Below, in pieces: positions 36,738 through 45,659 of a DNA stretch of 64,000 bases (positions are counted from its first letter, which is position 1; each line of letters opens with the position of its first letter). The notes under the pieces are model-generated. The model did no database searches, had not been told where the DNA came from, and worked only from the letters and a program-made list of their open reading frames with translations. Location: the NCBI GenBank assembly GCA_902597725.1, contig CACJYQ010000002.1:19964-83963 (forward strand), written 5' to 3'. A program made the translations under genes and the position numbers. The DNA is from an uncultured Pelagibacteraceae bacterium (GTDB lineage Bacteria; Pseudomonadota; Alphaproteobacteria; Pelagibacterales; Pelagibacteraceae).

Positions 36738-36766
36738 AAACCATAAAATCCTTTATTCCCGTAATA

Positions 36767-36791
36767 TGGGAACACATGGGATAATATGGGT
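36767..36791. promoter_or_regulatory. MraZ-box array: three TGGGN repeats with 10-bp period
   Basis: TGGGA-ACACA-TGGGA-TAATA-TGGGT at 36767, 36777 and 36787, about 30-54 nt upstream of the mraZ start. Confidence 0.85.
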
Positions 36792-36886
36792 TTTTAAGCT
36801 AGGTGTCAATACATACAATTTAGAGTTTAAATATACAAATTCGAATAATTTATTTTAAATATTGTTGATGGATTAAACTCAGAAAA

Positions 36887-37246
36887 GCTTGCCAGATAAA
36901 CTATAAGCCGGGTTCTGTCATTTAAACTTATCATTTATCTAGGTTTGAAATCACTTCCAAACTCAAGCGACTAACCCAGGTGACTAGCCAAGGATGGCTT
37001 TTTGTTTTTCAACAATGTCACCTCTACTTAGTCTTGCTCCCAGTGGGGTTTTCCAGCGTTCATTGTTACCAATAGAACCGGTGTGCTCTTACCACACCTT
37101 TTCACCCTTGCCATGTTATGGCGGTTTATTTTCTGTGGCACTATCCCTAGGGTTACCCCCGCCAGGTATTACCTGGCACTGTATCCTTGCGGAGCCCGGA
37201 CTTTCCTCTTTAATTTGCTAAAGCGATAAGTCATTTATCTGGCGGT
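36887..37246 (-). ncRNA. rnpB: RNase P RNA (bacterial class A)
   Basis: Minus strand contains GAGGAAAGTCCGGGCTCCGC, GGTAAGAGCACACCGG, CACTGGGAGCAAGACTAAGTAGAGG, ACAGAACCCGGCTTATAG; terminal helix CCGCCAGATAA/TTATCTGGC. Confidence 0.95.
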
Positions 37247-37286
37247 AACAATTTATAATTAAATCAATTTTTTTCAACAATAATTG

Positions 37287-38018
37287 TTAAGATTTAAGTA
37301 AATCTTTGCTAATAATTAAGCATTCTTGGTCGGAAATCCCATTTATTAAGTTTTGCCTGAAATGTCGTTGAAATGCCTTAATAATATTTCTTTTTTTTAT
37401 ATTATTCTTTTGTTGAGAAGTTTTTAAATAACCAATCTTTCTCAAATTTGTCATAAAAATATTTTCTTCAACCAAATTTAACAGTATTAATCTTTTTGGT
37501 TTGAGTTTATTTTCACTCAAATTGTGCCATTGGGACAATTTAGATTTTGCTAACTCTTTCCATGGAAACTTTTCTCCAGGATCTTTTTTACGATTTGGAG
37601 CAATATCAGAATGTCCTAAAATATTTTTTGATTTAACTTTGAATTTATTTATCAAATATTTTAATAATTTTTTGGTGGAGATAATTTGTTTTTGATTAAA
37701 ATTTTCATATTTATTATCATGGCCAGAATTCTGTATTTCAACGCCTATAGAATACTTATTAAGAGATTTTAGGTCTTTCCAGCTAGACTTGCCCGCATGC
37801 CAGGCTTCATAAATCGGGGGCACAAGATTTAATATTAAACCATTCTTTTTTATAAAATAATGCGCACTAACTTTTGTCTTGATATCACAAAGTCTATTTA
37901 AAGCAGATGACTCATATTTCATACCGGTATAGTGGATAATTATAAATTTTATCTTTTTTTTAGATCTTTTGATTGGATTAAAGTTTGGTGAATAATTTGT
38001 TGATATTTTAGGCCACAT
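37287..38018 (-). CDS. ampD: AmpD-like N-acetylmuramoyl-L-alanine amidase
   Basis: FIIIHYTGMKYESSALNRL, VSAHYFIKKNG, GHSDIAPNRKKDPGEKFPW. Confidence 0.9.
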   Translation of the reverse strand: MWPKISTNYSPNFNPIKRSKKKIKFIIIHYTGMKYESSALNRLCDIKTKVSAHYFIKKNGLILNLVPPIYEAWHAGKSSWKDLKSLNKYSIGVEIQNSGHDNKYENFNQKQIISTKKLLKYLINKFKVKSKNILGHSDIAPNRKKDPGEKFPWKELAKSKLSQWHNLSENKLKPKRLILLNLVEENIFMTNLRKIGYLKTSQQKNNIKKRNIIKAFQRHFRQNLINGISDQECLIISKDLLKS

Positions 38019-38083
38019 TTGAGCTATAAAAATGATTTATTCTTATTTTAATTTATTTAACATTGTATTATACAGATCAATAG

Positions 38084-38872
38084 ATGATGAGGAAAATTAT
38101 AGTAATTTTAATTTCAACTTTTACGCTAGTTGCGAATGCTTACGCAGGTTCTGATGGGGAGCTTATTTTAAAAAAAAATGAACCATCAGAAATCAAGGAT
38201 TGCTCAGAGACTTTCAACAAAGCATCATTTGCTCTTAATCAAGGGTTGGATAAAATAATTTTTAAACCGGTCTCAAGCGTATATAGAGTATTACCATCAC
38301 CGGTTAAAACTGGTGTAAGCAACTCACTTAATAACTTATCAAATGTAGTAACTATACCAAATAATATTCTTCAAGGTGAATTTGCTCTAGCTGGTATTAA
38401 TACTGGTAGATTTTTAATTAATACAACAGTTGGTATTTTAGGATTAATTGATGTTGCATCATACTTAGGTTTCAGTGAATATGTAAAAGAAGATTATGGG
38501 CAAAGTTTAGCTTCTCTTGGTGTTGGTCCTGGGTGTTACTTGGTGTTACCTGTTTTGGGACCTAGCACTGCTAGAGATACTATTGCATCCATAACAAATT
38601 TTGTAGGTGGAGATGCTTGGTATAATGTAACTGTTCGACATGACACAAATTATTTTAAGGATGTGGATTATTATGCATCGAAAGTGACTGCTGGTGTAGA
38701 TTTTAGAGCAAAGAATTTTGACTCAATCGAAAACTTAGAAAAAAATTCACTAGACTTTTATGCATCTGTAAAAAGTCTTTACTTGCAGGATAGACAGCAA
38801 AGAATCTTGAACAGTACGAAAATTGTTGAAACTCAGGATGATAGTGATTGGGAAGAAATAGAGACACAGTAA
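38084..38872 (+). CDS. mlaA: MlaA (VacJ)-family outer membrane lipid asymmetry protein
   Basis: NKASFALNQGLDKIIFKPVSSVYRVLPSPVKTGVSNSLNNL, GRFLINTTVGILGLIDVAS, EDYGQSLASLGVGPGCYLVLPVLGPSTARD. Confidence 0.88.
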   Translation: MMRKIIVILISTFTLVANAYAGSDGELILKKNEPSEIKDCSETFNKASFALNQGLDKIIFKPVSSVYRVLPSPVKTGVSNSLNNLSNVVTIPNNILQGEFALAGINTGRFLINTTVGILGLIDVASYLGFSEYVKEDYGQSLASLGVGPGCYLVLPVLGPSTARDTIASITNFVGGDAWYNVTVRHDTNYFKDVDYYASKVTAGVDFRAKNFDSIENLEKNSLDFYASVKSLYLQDRQQRILNSTKIVETQDDSDWEEIETQ

Positions 38873-38887
38873 TTTCATTCATAAATA

Positions 38888-39475
38888 ATGAAACTGAAAT
38901 TTTTAACATTTTTAATTATTTTCTTTTCAATTTCATCAGTTTCTTTCTCAATTGAACCAGATATTTTTGTCCAGTCTACTGTTAATAGAGCTTCAAAATT
39001 ACTAGGCGAAAATATTTCTAAAGATGAAAAAATAGAAAAATTGAAATTAATTGCTAAGGAGACAGTTGATATAAGAGGTATTGGTTATTATACGCTTGGT
39101 TCAAAGAGAAAGAGTCTAAATGAAGAGGAAAAAATAAGATATATTAAATTATTTGAAGAATATTTTTTAAAAAGTTTCTCTAGCAGATTAGCAGAGTACA
39201 CAAATCCAGAAATTGACGTATTGAATAAAGAAAAACTTAATGACAATTACACTATTGTAAATAGTTTACTAAAAGCCACCAATGAAAGGCCTGAAATAAA
39301 AATAGATTGGAGAATTTATACAAAAGATCCTAATAACCCTCTTATAAGAGATTTAATAATTGAGGGTCTAAGTCTAGCAAGAACTCAAAAAGAGGAATTC
39401 GCGTCAGTTTTAAGCTCCAACGATGACAATATTGATGCTTTATTCAAAGTTTTAGAGGAATTTTCCAGTAAATAA
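38888..39475 (+). CDS. mlaC: MlaC-family periplasmic phospholipid-binding protein
   Basis: Signal peptide; Ttg2-like sequence TVDIRGIGYYTLGSKRKSLNEEEKIRYIKLFEEYFLKSFSSRL; follows mlaA. Confidence 0.82.
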   Translation: MKLKFLTFLIIFFSISSVSFSIEPDIFVQSTVNRASKLLGENISKDEKIEKLKLIAKETVDIRGIGYYTLGSKRKSLNEEEKIRYIKLFEEYFLKSFSSRLAEYTNPEIDVLNKEKLNDNYTIVNSLLKATNERPEIKIDWRIYTKDPNNPLIRDLIIEGLSLARTQKEEFASVLSSNDDNIDALFKVLEEFSSK

Positions 39476-39492
39476 ATTTTTTATCTAATTTA

Positions 39493-39542
39493 ATTTGGTG
39501 GGCCCGCCAGGACTCGAACCTGGGACCAATACATTATGAGTG
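39493..39542 (-). repeat. Partial tRNA 3'-half copy (att-like), direct repeat with 40872-40921
   Basis: ATTTGGTGGGCCCGCCAGGACTCGAACCTGGGACCAATACATTATGAGTG is identical at 39493-39542 and 40872-40921; the 5' half of the tRNA is missing here. Confidence 0.93.
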
Positions 39543-39661
39543 GTCTGAATGAACTTAAATTATCATTGCTATAATTAATTTTTTTTATCTCTACGTCTTT
39601 TTGACTCAATTTGGTATACAACGATAAAATTTAATCTGTCAAATAAATGTGTACGACTCAG

Positions 39662-40018
39662 TTATTTAAGACCAATATGTTTTTCCATTAACGGCCATCT
39701 TGCATCAAGTTTATTTTTCTTTCTTTCTTTTTGCATACTTTTTATATCACAGGATAATGCCATTAAATTAATATACATAATATCTGTCTTATTAAATGCC
39801 TTAATTCTTTTAAGTTTTTTTTCTTTTTGAAGAAACATTTTTATTCTTCTCTCAAGTTCCTTGCCCATAATTGATTTTTTTGTCGTATCTTCTACCCAAG
39901 TTAAATACATTCCAAATTCTAAACCCATTAAACCGTGATATTGCTCTTCAAGTAAAGGTGGCTCTAACTTTCCCTTTTGATTTTTTGTTTTTCCTAAAAA
40001 TTTATCAAAAATTCCCAT
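39662..40018 (-). CDS. Hypothetical protein (118 aa) inside tRNA-bounded segment
   Basis: Intact ORF, last of three co-directional genes; no family recognised. Confidence 0.6.
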   Translation of the reverse strand: MGIFDKFLGKTKNQKGKLEPPLLEEQYHGLMGLEFGMYLTWVEDTTKKSIMGKELERRIKMFLQKEKKLKRIKAFNKTDIMYINLMALSCDIKSMQKERKKNKLDARWPLMEKHIGLK

Positions 40019-40023
40019 CTTAA

Positions 40024-40449
40024 TTAAAGTCCAAATTTTTTTTCAAATTTTTGAATTTCTTTATCAGATAGATTTTGTCTAACCCATTCTTGTATAGGAG
40101 TAATTGTTGACCACATTATTTTTTCTCCAAACTTTCCACAATTTGCTAATAAAAAACTTTCAACGAGTGCAGTTTTTACCCATTTAGGATCTTTATCTTC
40201 TAATTTAGAAATTGCTTGCTGTCGTTTTTTTGTAGCTTGATTGATTTGTTTAAGAATTATCTTATCTAACTTTGAGCTTGGGGCTGGCAATCCTTCTATC
40301 TCTTTTACTGCCTTAATAGTTTCTGAGAAAACATATTTAGCAACAATTTTTTTATCTTTTTCACTTAATTCGTCTGCTTTTTCTAAAGTTCTAATCGTCT
40401 CTTTCAAAAGTGACTTTCCTTGACTGTTACCAAATAATCCAAAAATCAT
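40024..40449 (-). CDS. Hypothetical helical protein (141 aa) inside tRNA-bounded segment
   Basis: Intact ORF with 1-nt and 5-nt gaps to neighbours; no family recognised. Confidence 0.6.
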   Translation of the reverse strand: MIFGLFGNSQGKSLLKETIRTLEKADELSEKDKKIVAKYVFSETIKAVKEIEGLPAPSSKLDKIILKQINQATKKRQQAISKLEDKDPKWVKTALVESFLLANCGKFGEKIMWSTITPIQEWVRQNLSDKEIQKFEKKFGL

Positions 40450-40450
40450 T

Positions 40451-40747
40451 TTAACCTATCTCTGCATAAAAACCTGGCGCAAGCCATTTTAAAAAACTAT
40501 ATCCCCCTGGATCCGCAAACCACATTACTAAAGATGGAAGCCAAAGTATTGCTCTAACTATAGGAGTAATTGCTATTAAATATCCTGACATCATTAAAAA
40601 TGATAATCCAGAAAAACTAAAAACAGACCAACCCATTCCTATGAGCACAAACCATTGAGCATAAACATAAGACAGAGCCATTGGAATAGATAACAATGAT
40701 CCAATTATAAAATATCCAAAACCAAGAGATTTTAGAAATTTTTTCAT
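40451..40747 (-). CDS. Hypothetical small membrane protein (98 aa, about 3 TM) inside tRNA-bounded segment
   Basis: Hydrophobic segments FGYFIIGSLLSIPMALSYVYA, FVLIGMGWSVFSFSGLSFLMM, YLIAITPIVRAILWLPSLVMWF. Confidence 0.6.
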   Translation of the reverse strand: MKKFLKSLGFGYFIIGSLLSIPMALSYVYAQWFVLIGMGWSVFSFSGLSFLMMSGYLIAITPIVRAILWLPSLVMWFADPGGYSFLKWLAPGFYAEIG

Positions 40748-40874
40748 ATGGATAAGACTAATACATTCCTAAATAAAACTCGACTCAATCTCATACACAA
40801 TGAAAAAATTTTTGGAGAGTTTTTTACACAAATTTTAAAAAGCTCTTATTTCTAAACGTTGATTTTACTGGATT

Positions 40875-40951
40875 TGGTGGGCCCGCCAGGACTCGAACCT
40901 GGGACCAATACATTATGAGTGTACTGCTCTAACCAACTGAGCTACAGGCCC
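40875..40951 (-). tRNA. tRNA with CAU anticodon (elongator Met or Ile2; not resolved)
   Basis: GGGCCTG-TA-GCTC-AGTTGGTTA-GAGC-A-GTACA-CTCATAA-TGTAT-TGGTC-CCAGG-TTCGAGT-CCTGG-CGGGCCC-ACCA. Confidence 0.93.
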
Positions 40952-41046
40952 AAAATCAATAATGATGTGTACAACGTTTTTCTTTACCACGCAAGTCGAG
41001 ATATTTTAATATAAATATAATCAGTTTTTCGGTTATATATAAATTT

Positions 41047-41904
41047 ATGAATCAAAGTACAAAAAAACTTGAGATATTCAAATTATTTAAAAAGTCAAAA
41101 AAATTTTCAATTAAATGGAGTAGCTACTTTCAAGTTTATGAAAAAATATTTTCAAAATACAAAAATAAGAAAATTAAATTTGTAGAAATAGGTGTAGCTA
41201 ATGGTGGATCATTATTTATGTGGCAGAAGTTCTTTGGTAAAAAGGCAAAAATAATTGGTATAGATTTAAATCCTAATGCAAAAAAGTTAGAAAAATACGG
41301 ATTTAAAATTTATGTAGGTAGTCAAAGTGATAAGAATTTTTGGAAAAATTTTTATAAAAAAGAAGGGAAGATTGATATTGTTTTAGATGATGGTGGCCAC
41401 AAAAACTTACAACAAATCAGTACTGTGCATTACTCATTGCCGCATATAAAAGATGGTGGAAAAATAGTTGTTGAAGATACAAGCGTAAGCTATGTAAAAA
41501 AAGAATTTTACAATCCCTCTAAATATTCTTTTATAAATTATGCCAAAAATATTATTGATATTATCCATAGAAGATCGCCATTGTTAAATAAAAACTTAAA
41601 TTTTTACGCCAAGAAAATATTTTTTGTAGAATTCTTTGAATCAATAGTGGTGTTTTCTATTGATGCGAAAAAATGTTTTGCAAATAAACAGGTCAAAAAT
41701 AACGCTAAAAATGAATGGGCAATAGATTATAGACATAATGAATACTTTAGAGGATTAAAAAGTAAACTTGATAGAGAATATGGTCTCCTTAACAAGAGAA
41801 ATTTTTTTAGAAAAGTTACTAGAAAATTATTTTACAGAAATTTTTTGTTTAATTTGCTTGATAATTTCAAGATAAAAAAAATTTTTAAGGAAATTCAGAA
41901 ATAA
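41047..41904 (+). CDS. Class I SAM-dependent methyltransferase-like protein
   Basis: FVEIGVANGGSLFMWQKFFGKKAKIIGIDLNPNAKKL, IDIVLDDGGHKNLQQISTVHYSLPHIKDGGKIVVEDT. Confidence 0.7.
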   Translation: MNQSTKKLEIFKLFKKSKKFSIKWSSYFQVYEKIFSKYKNKKIKFVEIGVANGGSLFMWQKFFGKKAKIIGIDLNPNAKKLEKYGFKIYVGSQSDKNFWKNFYKKEGKIDIVLDDGGHKNLQQISTVHYSLPHIKDGGKIVVEDTSVSYVKKEFYNPSKYSFINYAKNIIDIIHRRSPLLNKNLNFYAKKIFFVEFFESIVVFSIDAKKCFANKQVKNNAKNEWAIDYRHNEYFRGLKSKLDREYGLLNKRNFFRKVTRKLFYRNFLFNLLDNFKIKKIFKEIQK

Positions 41905-41911
41905 ATTTTGA

Positions 41912-41986
41912 TGGTGGGCCGTGTTGGTTACGCTCCAACTACCCCTGCAATGTCAATGCAGTACTCTACTATTGAGCTAACGGCCC
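41912..41986 (-). tRNA. tRNA-Val(GAC) with atypical D and T loops
   Basis: GGGCCGT-TA-GCTC-AATAGTA-GAGT-A-CTGCA-TTGACAT-TGCAG-GGGTA-GTTGG-AGCGTAA-CCAAC-ACGGCCC-ACCA; acceptor, anticodon and T stems fully paired, D stem with one G-U. Confidence 0.85.
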
Positions 41987-41989
41987 AAA

Positions 41990-43816
41990 TTAACTTTCTA
42001 AAAAACTCTTTAATTGTTTCGATCGACTTGGATGTTTTAATTTTCTTAAAGCTTTAGCCTCTATTTGTCGAATTCTTTCCCTAGTAACAGAAAATTGAAG
42101 ACCCACTTCTTCAAGTGTATGGTCTGTATTCATTCCTACACCAAATCTCATTCTTAACACTCTTTCCTCTCTTGGGGTAAGTGTAGATAAAATTTTTGTA
42201 GTTGCCTCTCCTAAGTTTGATTTAATTGCTTGCTCTAAAGGAGCTAACGCTTTTGTATCTTCTATAAAATCACCAAGACTACTGTCTTCCTCATCACCTA
42301 CTGGTTTTTCTAAAGAAACTGGTTCTTTAGAAATTTTCAATACTTTTCTTACTTTATCTAAGGGCATTCTAAGTTTTTTTGCTAATTCCTCTGGAGTTGC
42401 CTCTCTTCCAAATTCACTTAAAATTAGTCTTTGTGTTCTAACTATCTTGTTAATAGTTTCAATCATGTGAACAGGTATTCTTATTGTTCTTGCTTGATCC
42501 GCGATGGATCTTGTAATTGCTTGTCTTATCCACCAAGTTGCATAAGTCGAAAACTTATATCCTCTTCGATACTCAAATTTATCAACAGCTTTCATAAGGC
42601 CAATATTACCCTCTTGAATTAAATCTAAAAATTGTAGTCCCCTATTTGTATATTTTTTTGCAATAGAAATAACTAATCTTAGATTTGCCTCAACCATTTC
42701 TTTTTTAGCTATTCTTGACTCTTTTTCACCTTTTTGAACTCTGCTTACTAATTTTTTAAAATCTGTCACAGACATTCCAAGCTTGTGGCTAATTTCTATC
42801 AATCTTTCCCTTATATTTTTAAATTCTTCTTTGTTTTTGCTAAAAAATTGCTTCCATAAAGAATTGGTGTCTAAGAATTTTTTTAGATTAGGGTTTATTT
42901 CATTTCCTATATAAAATTTTATAAATTCATTCCTTGGTATTTTTTGATCCATTGCTAATCTCAGAAGATTTCCTTCTAAGGATATAATTTTTTTATTTTC
43001 AATATAATGTTTTTGCACTAGTTCCTCTAATACTGATGGAGATAGCTGAAGAGATTTGATGTTTTCTAAAATACCATTAACTATTTTCTCATATCCTTTT
43101 TCTTTAGATGTTGAAAAAGTTTGTGAATTTAAAACACAATCTAGTTTTTCTTTTTGATATTTAATTAATTTACGATACTCTTTTGTTAACAAATGAACTG
43201 TTTTTAAAACTTTTGGTTTAATTTCAGACTCCATCGCTGCAAGAGTTGGGTTAAAATCATCATCACCTTCATCACTTGAATTTTCATCTTTTTCATCCTC
43301 TCCAGCATTTTTTTGCTTTGCACTTGGGCCTGTATTTTCGTCCTCCATATAATTAGTATCAATATCGATTATTTCTCTGACAAGAATTTCGTCTTTTTGC
43401 AATTTTTCATCCCAATCAAAAAATTGTTGCGCTGTTATTGGGCTTTGAGATAATGCAATTAACATAACATCTTTTCCAGCTTCAATTCTTTTTGCAATTG
43501 CTATTTCACCCTCTCTTGAAAGTAATTCGACACCACCCATTTCTCTGAGGTACATTCTTATTGGGTCATCACTTTTTTCTATAGTCTTTCCTTCCTCTTT
43601 TGACGAACTCTCTTTTTTTCTTAAAACTTTATAATCTGATTTTTTTTCTACTAATATTATTCCTTCATCTAAAATATGAATAAAAGCTTGTGACAAATTT
43701 TCATCTGAAAGATTTCTTTTTCCAAGTGATTTACTAAGTTCTTCATATGTAATGAAACCTCTGTGAGTTCCACGACCCATCAATCTAGCAAAAGATTTTG
43801 TAATTATTCTTTCCAC
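41990..43816 (-). CDS. rpoD: RNA polymerase sigma-70 factor RpoD
   Basis: Regions 2-4: [80 protein letters not shown]. Confidence 0.97.
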   Translation of the reverse strand: MERIITKSFARLMGRGTHRGFITYEELSKSLGKRNLSDENLSQAFIHILDEGIILVEKKSDYKVLRKKESSSKEEGKTIEKSDDPIRMYLREMGGVELLSREGEIAIAKRIEAGKDVMLIALSQSPITAQQFFDWDEKLQKDEILVREIIDIDTNYMEDENTGPSAKQKNAGEDEKDENSSDEGDDDFNPTLAAMESEIKPKVLKTVHLLTKEYRKLIKYQKEKLDCVLNSQTFSTSKEKGYEKIVNGILENIKSLQLSPSVLEELVQKHYIENKKIISLEGNLLRLAMDQKIPRNEFIKFYIGNEINPNLKKFLDTNSLWKQFFSKNKEEFKNIRERLIEISHKLGMSVTDFKKLVSRVQKGEKESRIAKKEMVEANLRLVISIAKKYTNRGLQFLDLIQEGNIGLMKAVDKFEYRRGYKFSTYATWWIRQAITRSIADQARTIRIPVHMIETINKIVRTQRLILSEFGREATPEELAKKLRMPLDKVRKVLKISKEPVSLEKPVGDEEDSSLGDFIEDTKALAPLEQAIKSNLGEATTKILSTLTPREERVLRMRFGVGMNTDHTLEEVGLQFSVTRERIRQIEAKALRKLKHPSRSKQLKSFLES

Positions 43817-43883
43817 AGTAATATAAGTTAGAGAGACTTATATAGTATCAAATTAGCAAAAATCCATTGCTAATTTATTCGGA

Positions 43884-45659
43884 TTAGTTGATTTTTCTCT
43901 CGTTTTTAAGCTCTTTTAGCTCATTAAATGTAGTTTCGCTCAAATCTTCTGAAAACTTTGATTCTAACTCTTGGATTCTCAGTTCTAAATTATGATTAAA
44001 TAAATCTTTTGAAATATCTTCAAGTAGTTCTATCACTCGATTGTTGTTTTTAGGTTTATTTTTTAGAATATGTTTAATTGGCGCAAACTTGTTTATCTTA
44101 TCTAGTAATTGTTTATCAAAATTAAGTTTTTCAATATCAATAGTTTCATTTGATTTTAATTTTTTAATTACCGAATTGAAGATTTGCTTATTAATTTCTG
44201 TGAATAATTTAATATTTTCTACTAAATGAATGTTTGATTGAAAAAGAGATAAATTATTTAAGAGCAAGTATAATAAAGAAAACTCTTTTAACTCAACGCC
44301 AGAAATACCTTGGCTTTCATTAAAAATTTTTTTTGTTTTTTCAAGAGATTTTGTTTTTCTAACAAAAAATTTATTTTTAATTTGATTAGAGTGTGGTGTT
44401 AATTCTGCAATTTTTTCTAAAAAAAATTCAAGAACATATTTTTTAATAAAATTATCTTTAATTGTATTTGCTATTGATCTTAGTTTTTTCTCAAATATTG
44501 CCCTAGAAGATGGATTGTTTTGACTTTGTTTTTTATAATGACTGAAAATAAATTTATGAATTGGTAATTTGTTCTGTTTTGTAAAATCTAAAAAATAGCT
44601 TTTTCCATTTTTATTTACATAACTGTCAGGGTCTTCTTTATCTGGTAAAAATAAAAAAGATATTTGCTTTTCGGGCTTCAGTTCTTTTATGGAATTTTCT
44701 GCTGCCCTTAAAGCAGCTTTATAGCCACTCTCATCCCCATCAAAACAGATTATGATATCATCAAAGAACTGATTTAATGTTAAAATTTGTTTATCTGTTA
44801 AAGAAGTGCCAAGATTTGCAACAACGTTTTCAATTCCATTTTTACTTAAACCAACTACATCCATATAGCCTTCAACTAAAAAAATATAATCTATCTTATT
44901 AGATAATTTTCTTGCTAGGTCTAAGTTATAAAGATTAGAACCTTTTTTGAAAAAATTTGTCTCCGGTGAATTAATATATTTTGCTAAGTAATCTGAATTT
45001 TCTATTATTCTGCCACCCAAAGCAATTGGCTGTCCTGAAATATTATTTATTGGAAATATTAATCTTCCTTTGAATCTCTCAACACAGATTTTTTTCTTTT
45101 CATCAAAATAAAATAAACCACTTTCTAATAAATTTTTTTCACTAAATTCTTTTTTAAGTTCGTAAAAAAAACCTGGATTTTTTTCAACAAAACCAATTTT
45201 AAATTTTTTAACTTCTTCTTTACTTAATGATCTATTCTTTAAATAATCTCTAGCGATTGAAAATTTTTCGTTTTTTAATAGCTGATCATGGTAATAATCA
45301 ACATACTTTCTATAAATTGATAGATACTCTTTCCATTTTTTTTCTCTCTCTTCATCTTCTTTTGTGAATAGATATGGTTGCATTCCTGCAATATTAGCAA
45401 GATATTTTACTGCTTCTCCAAACCTTAAGTTTTGAGTTTTCATAACAAAATCAAAAATATTTCCGTGCTCTGAGGTTGCGAAACAATGATAAAATTCTTT
45501 TTCATCATTGACTGTAAAAGAAGGTGTCTTTTCATTTTTAAACGGTGATAGTCCAACAAACTCTTTTCCTCTTTTTTTTAAAGCGACAACTTTTGAAACA
45601 ACACTAGAAACTTTAAGACGAGTTTTAATTTCATCTAAATATTCTTTTGGATATTTCAT
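43884..45659 (-). CDS. dnaG: DNA primase
   Basis: FVGLSPFKNEKTPSFTVNDEKEFYHCF, Toprim FLVEGYMDVVGLSKNGIENVVANLGTSLT. Confidence 0.95.
   Translation of the reverse strand: MKYPKEYLDEIKTRLKVSSVVSKVVALKKRGKEFVGLSPFKNEKTPSFTVNDEKEFYHCFATSEHGNIFDFVMKTQNLRFGEAVKYLANIAGMQPYLFTKEDEEREKKWKEYLSIYRKYVDYYHDQLLKNEKFSIARDYLKNRSLSKEEVKKFKIGFVEKNPGFFYELKKEFSEKNLLESGLFYFDEKKKICVERFKGRLIFPINNISGQPIALGGRIIENSDYLAKYINSPETNFFKKGSNLYNLDLARKLSNKIDYIFLVEGYMDVVGLSKNGIENVVANLGTSLTDKQILTLNQFFDDIIICFDGDESGYKAALRAAENSIKELKPEKQISFLFLPDKEDPDSYVNKNGKSYFLDFTKQNKLPIHKFIFSHYKKQSQNNPSSRAIFEKKLRSIANTIKDNFIKKYVLEFFLEKIAELTPHSNQIKNKFFVRKTKSLEKTKKIFNESQGISGVELKEFSLLYLLLNNLSLFQSNIHLVENIKLFTEINKQIFNSVIKKLKSNETIDIEKLNFDKQLLDKINKFAPIKHILKNKPKNNNRVIELLEDISKDLFNHNLELRIQELESKFSEDLSETTFNELKELKNERKIN

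Larger units (their letters stand above)
39493..40921 (-). mobile_element. Putative minimal tRNA-integrated element or its remnant (no integrase seen)
   Basis: About 1.4 kb bounded by the 50-bp tRNA-3' direct repeats, with the intact tRNA at one end and three tightly packed unknown ORFs inside. Confidence 0.5.

Noticed and set aside
36994-37221. 75-aa plus-strand ORF
   Set aside because: Lies entirely within rnpB on the opposite strand; composition reflects the structured RNA.
39497-39570. Second complete tRNA gene
   Set aside because: Only the 3' half matches; the remaining sequence does not form D or acceptor stems, so it is treated as a partial repeat.
39600-40805. Imperfect repeat GACTCAAT..TA.ACAA.G near both ends of the tRNA-bounded segment (about 39604 and 40783)
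   Set aside because: Only a loose match over about 21 nt in AT-rich DNA; not enough to call an additional recombination site.
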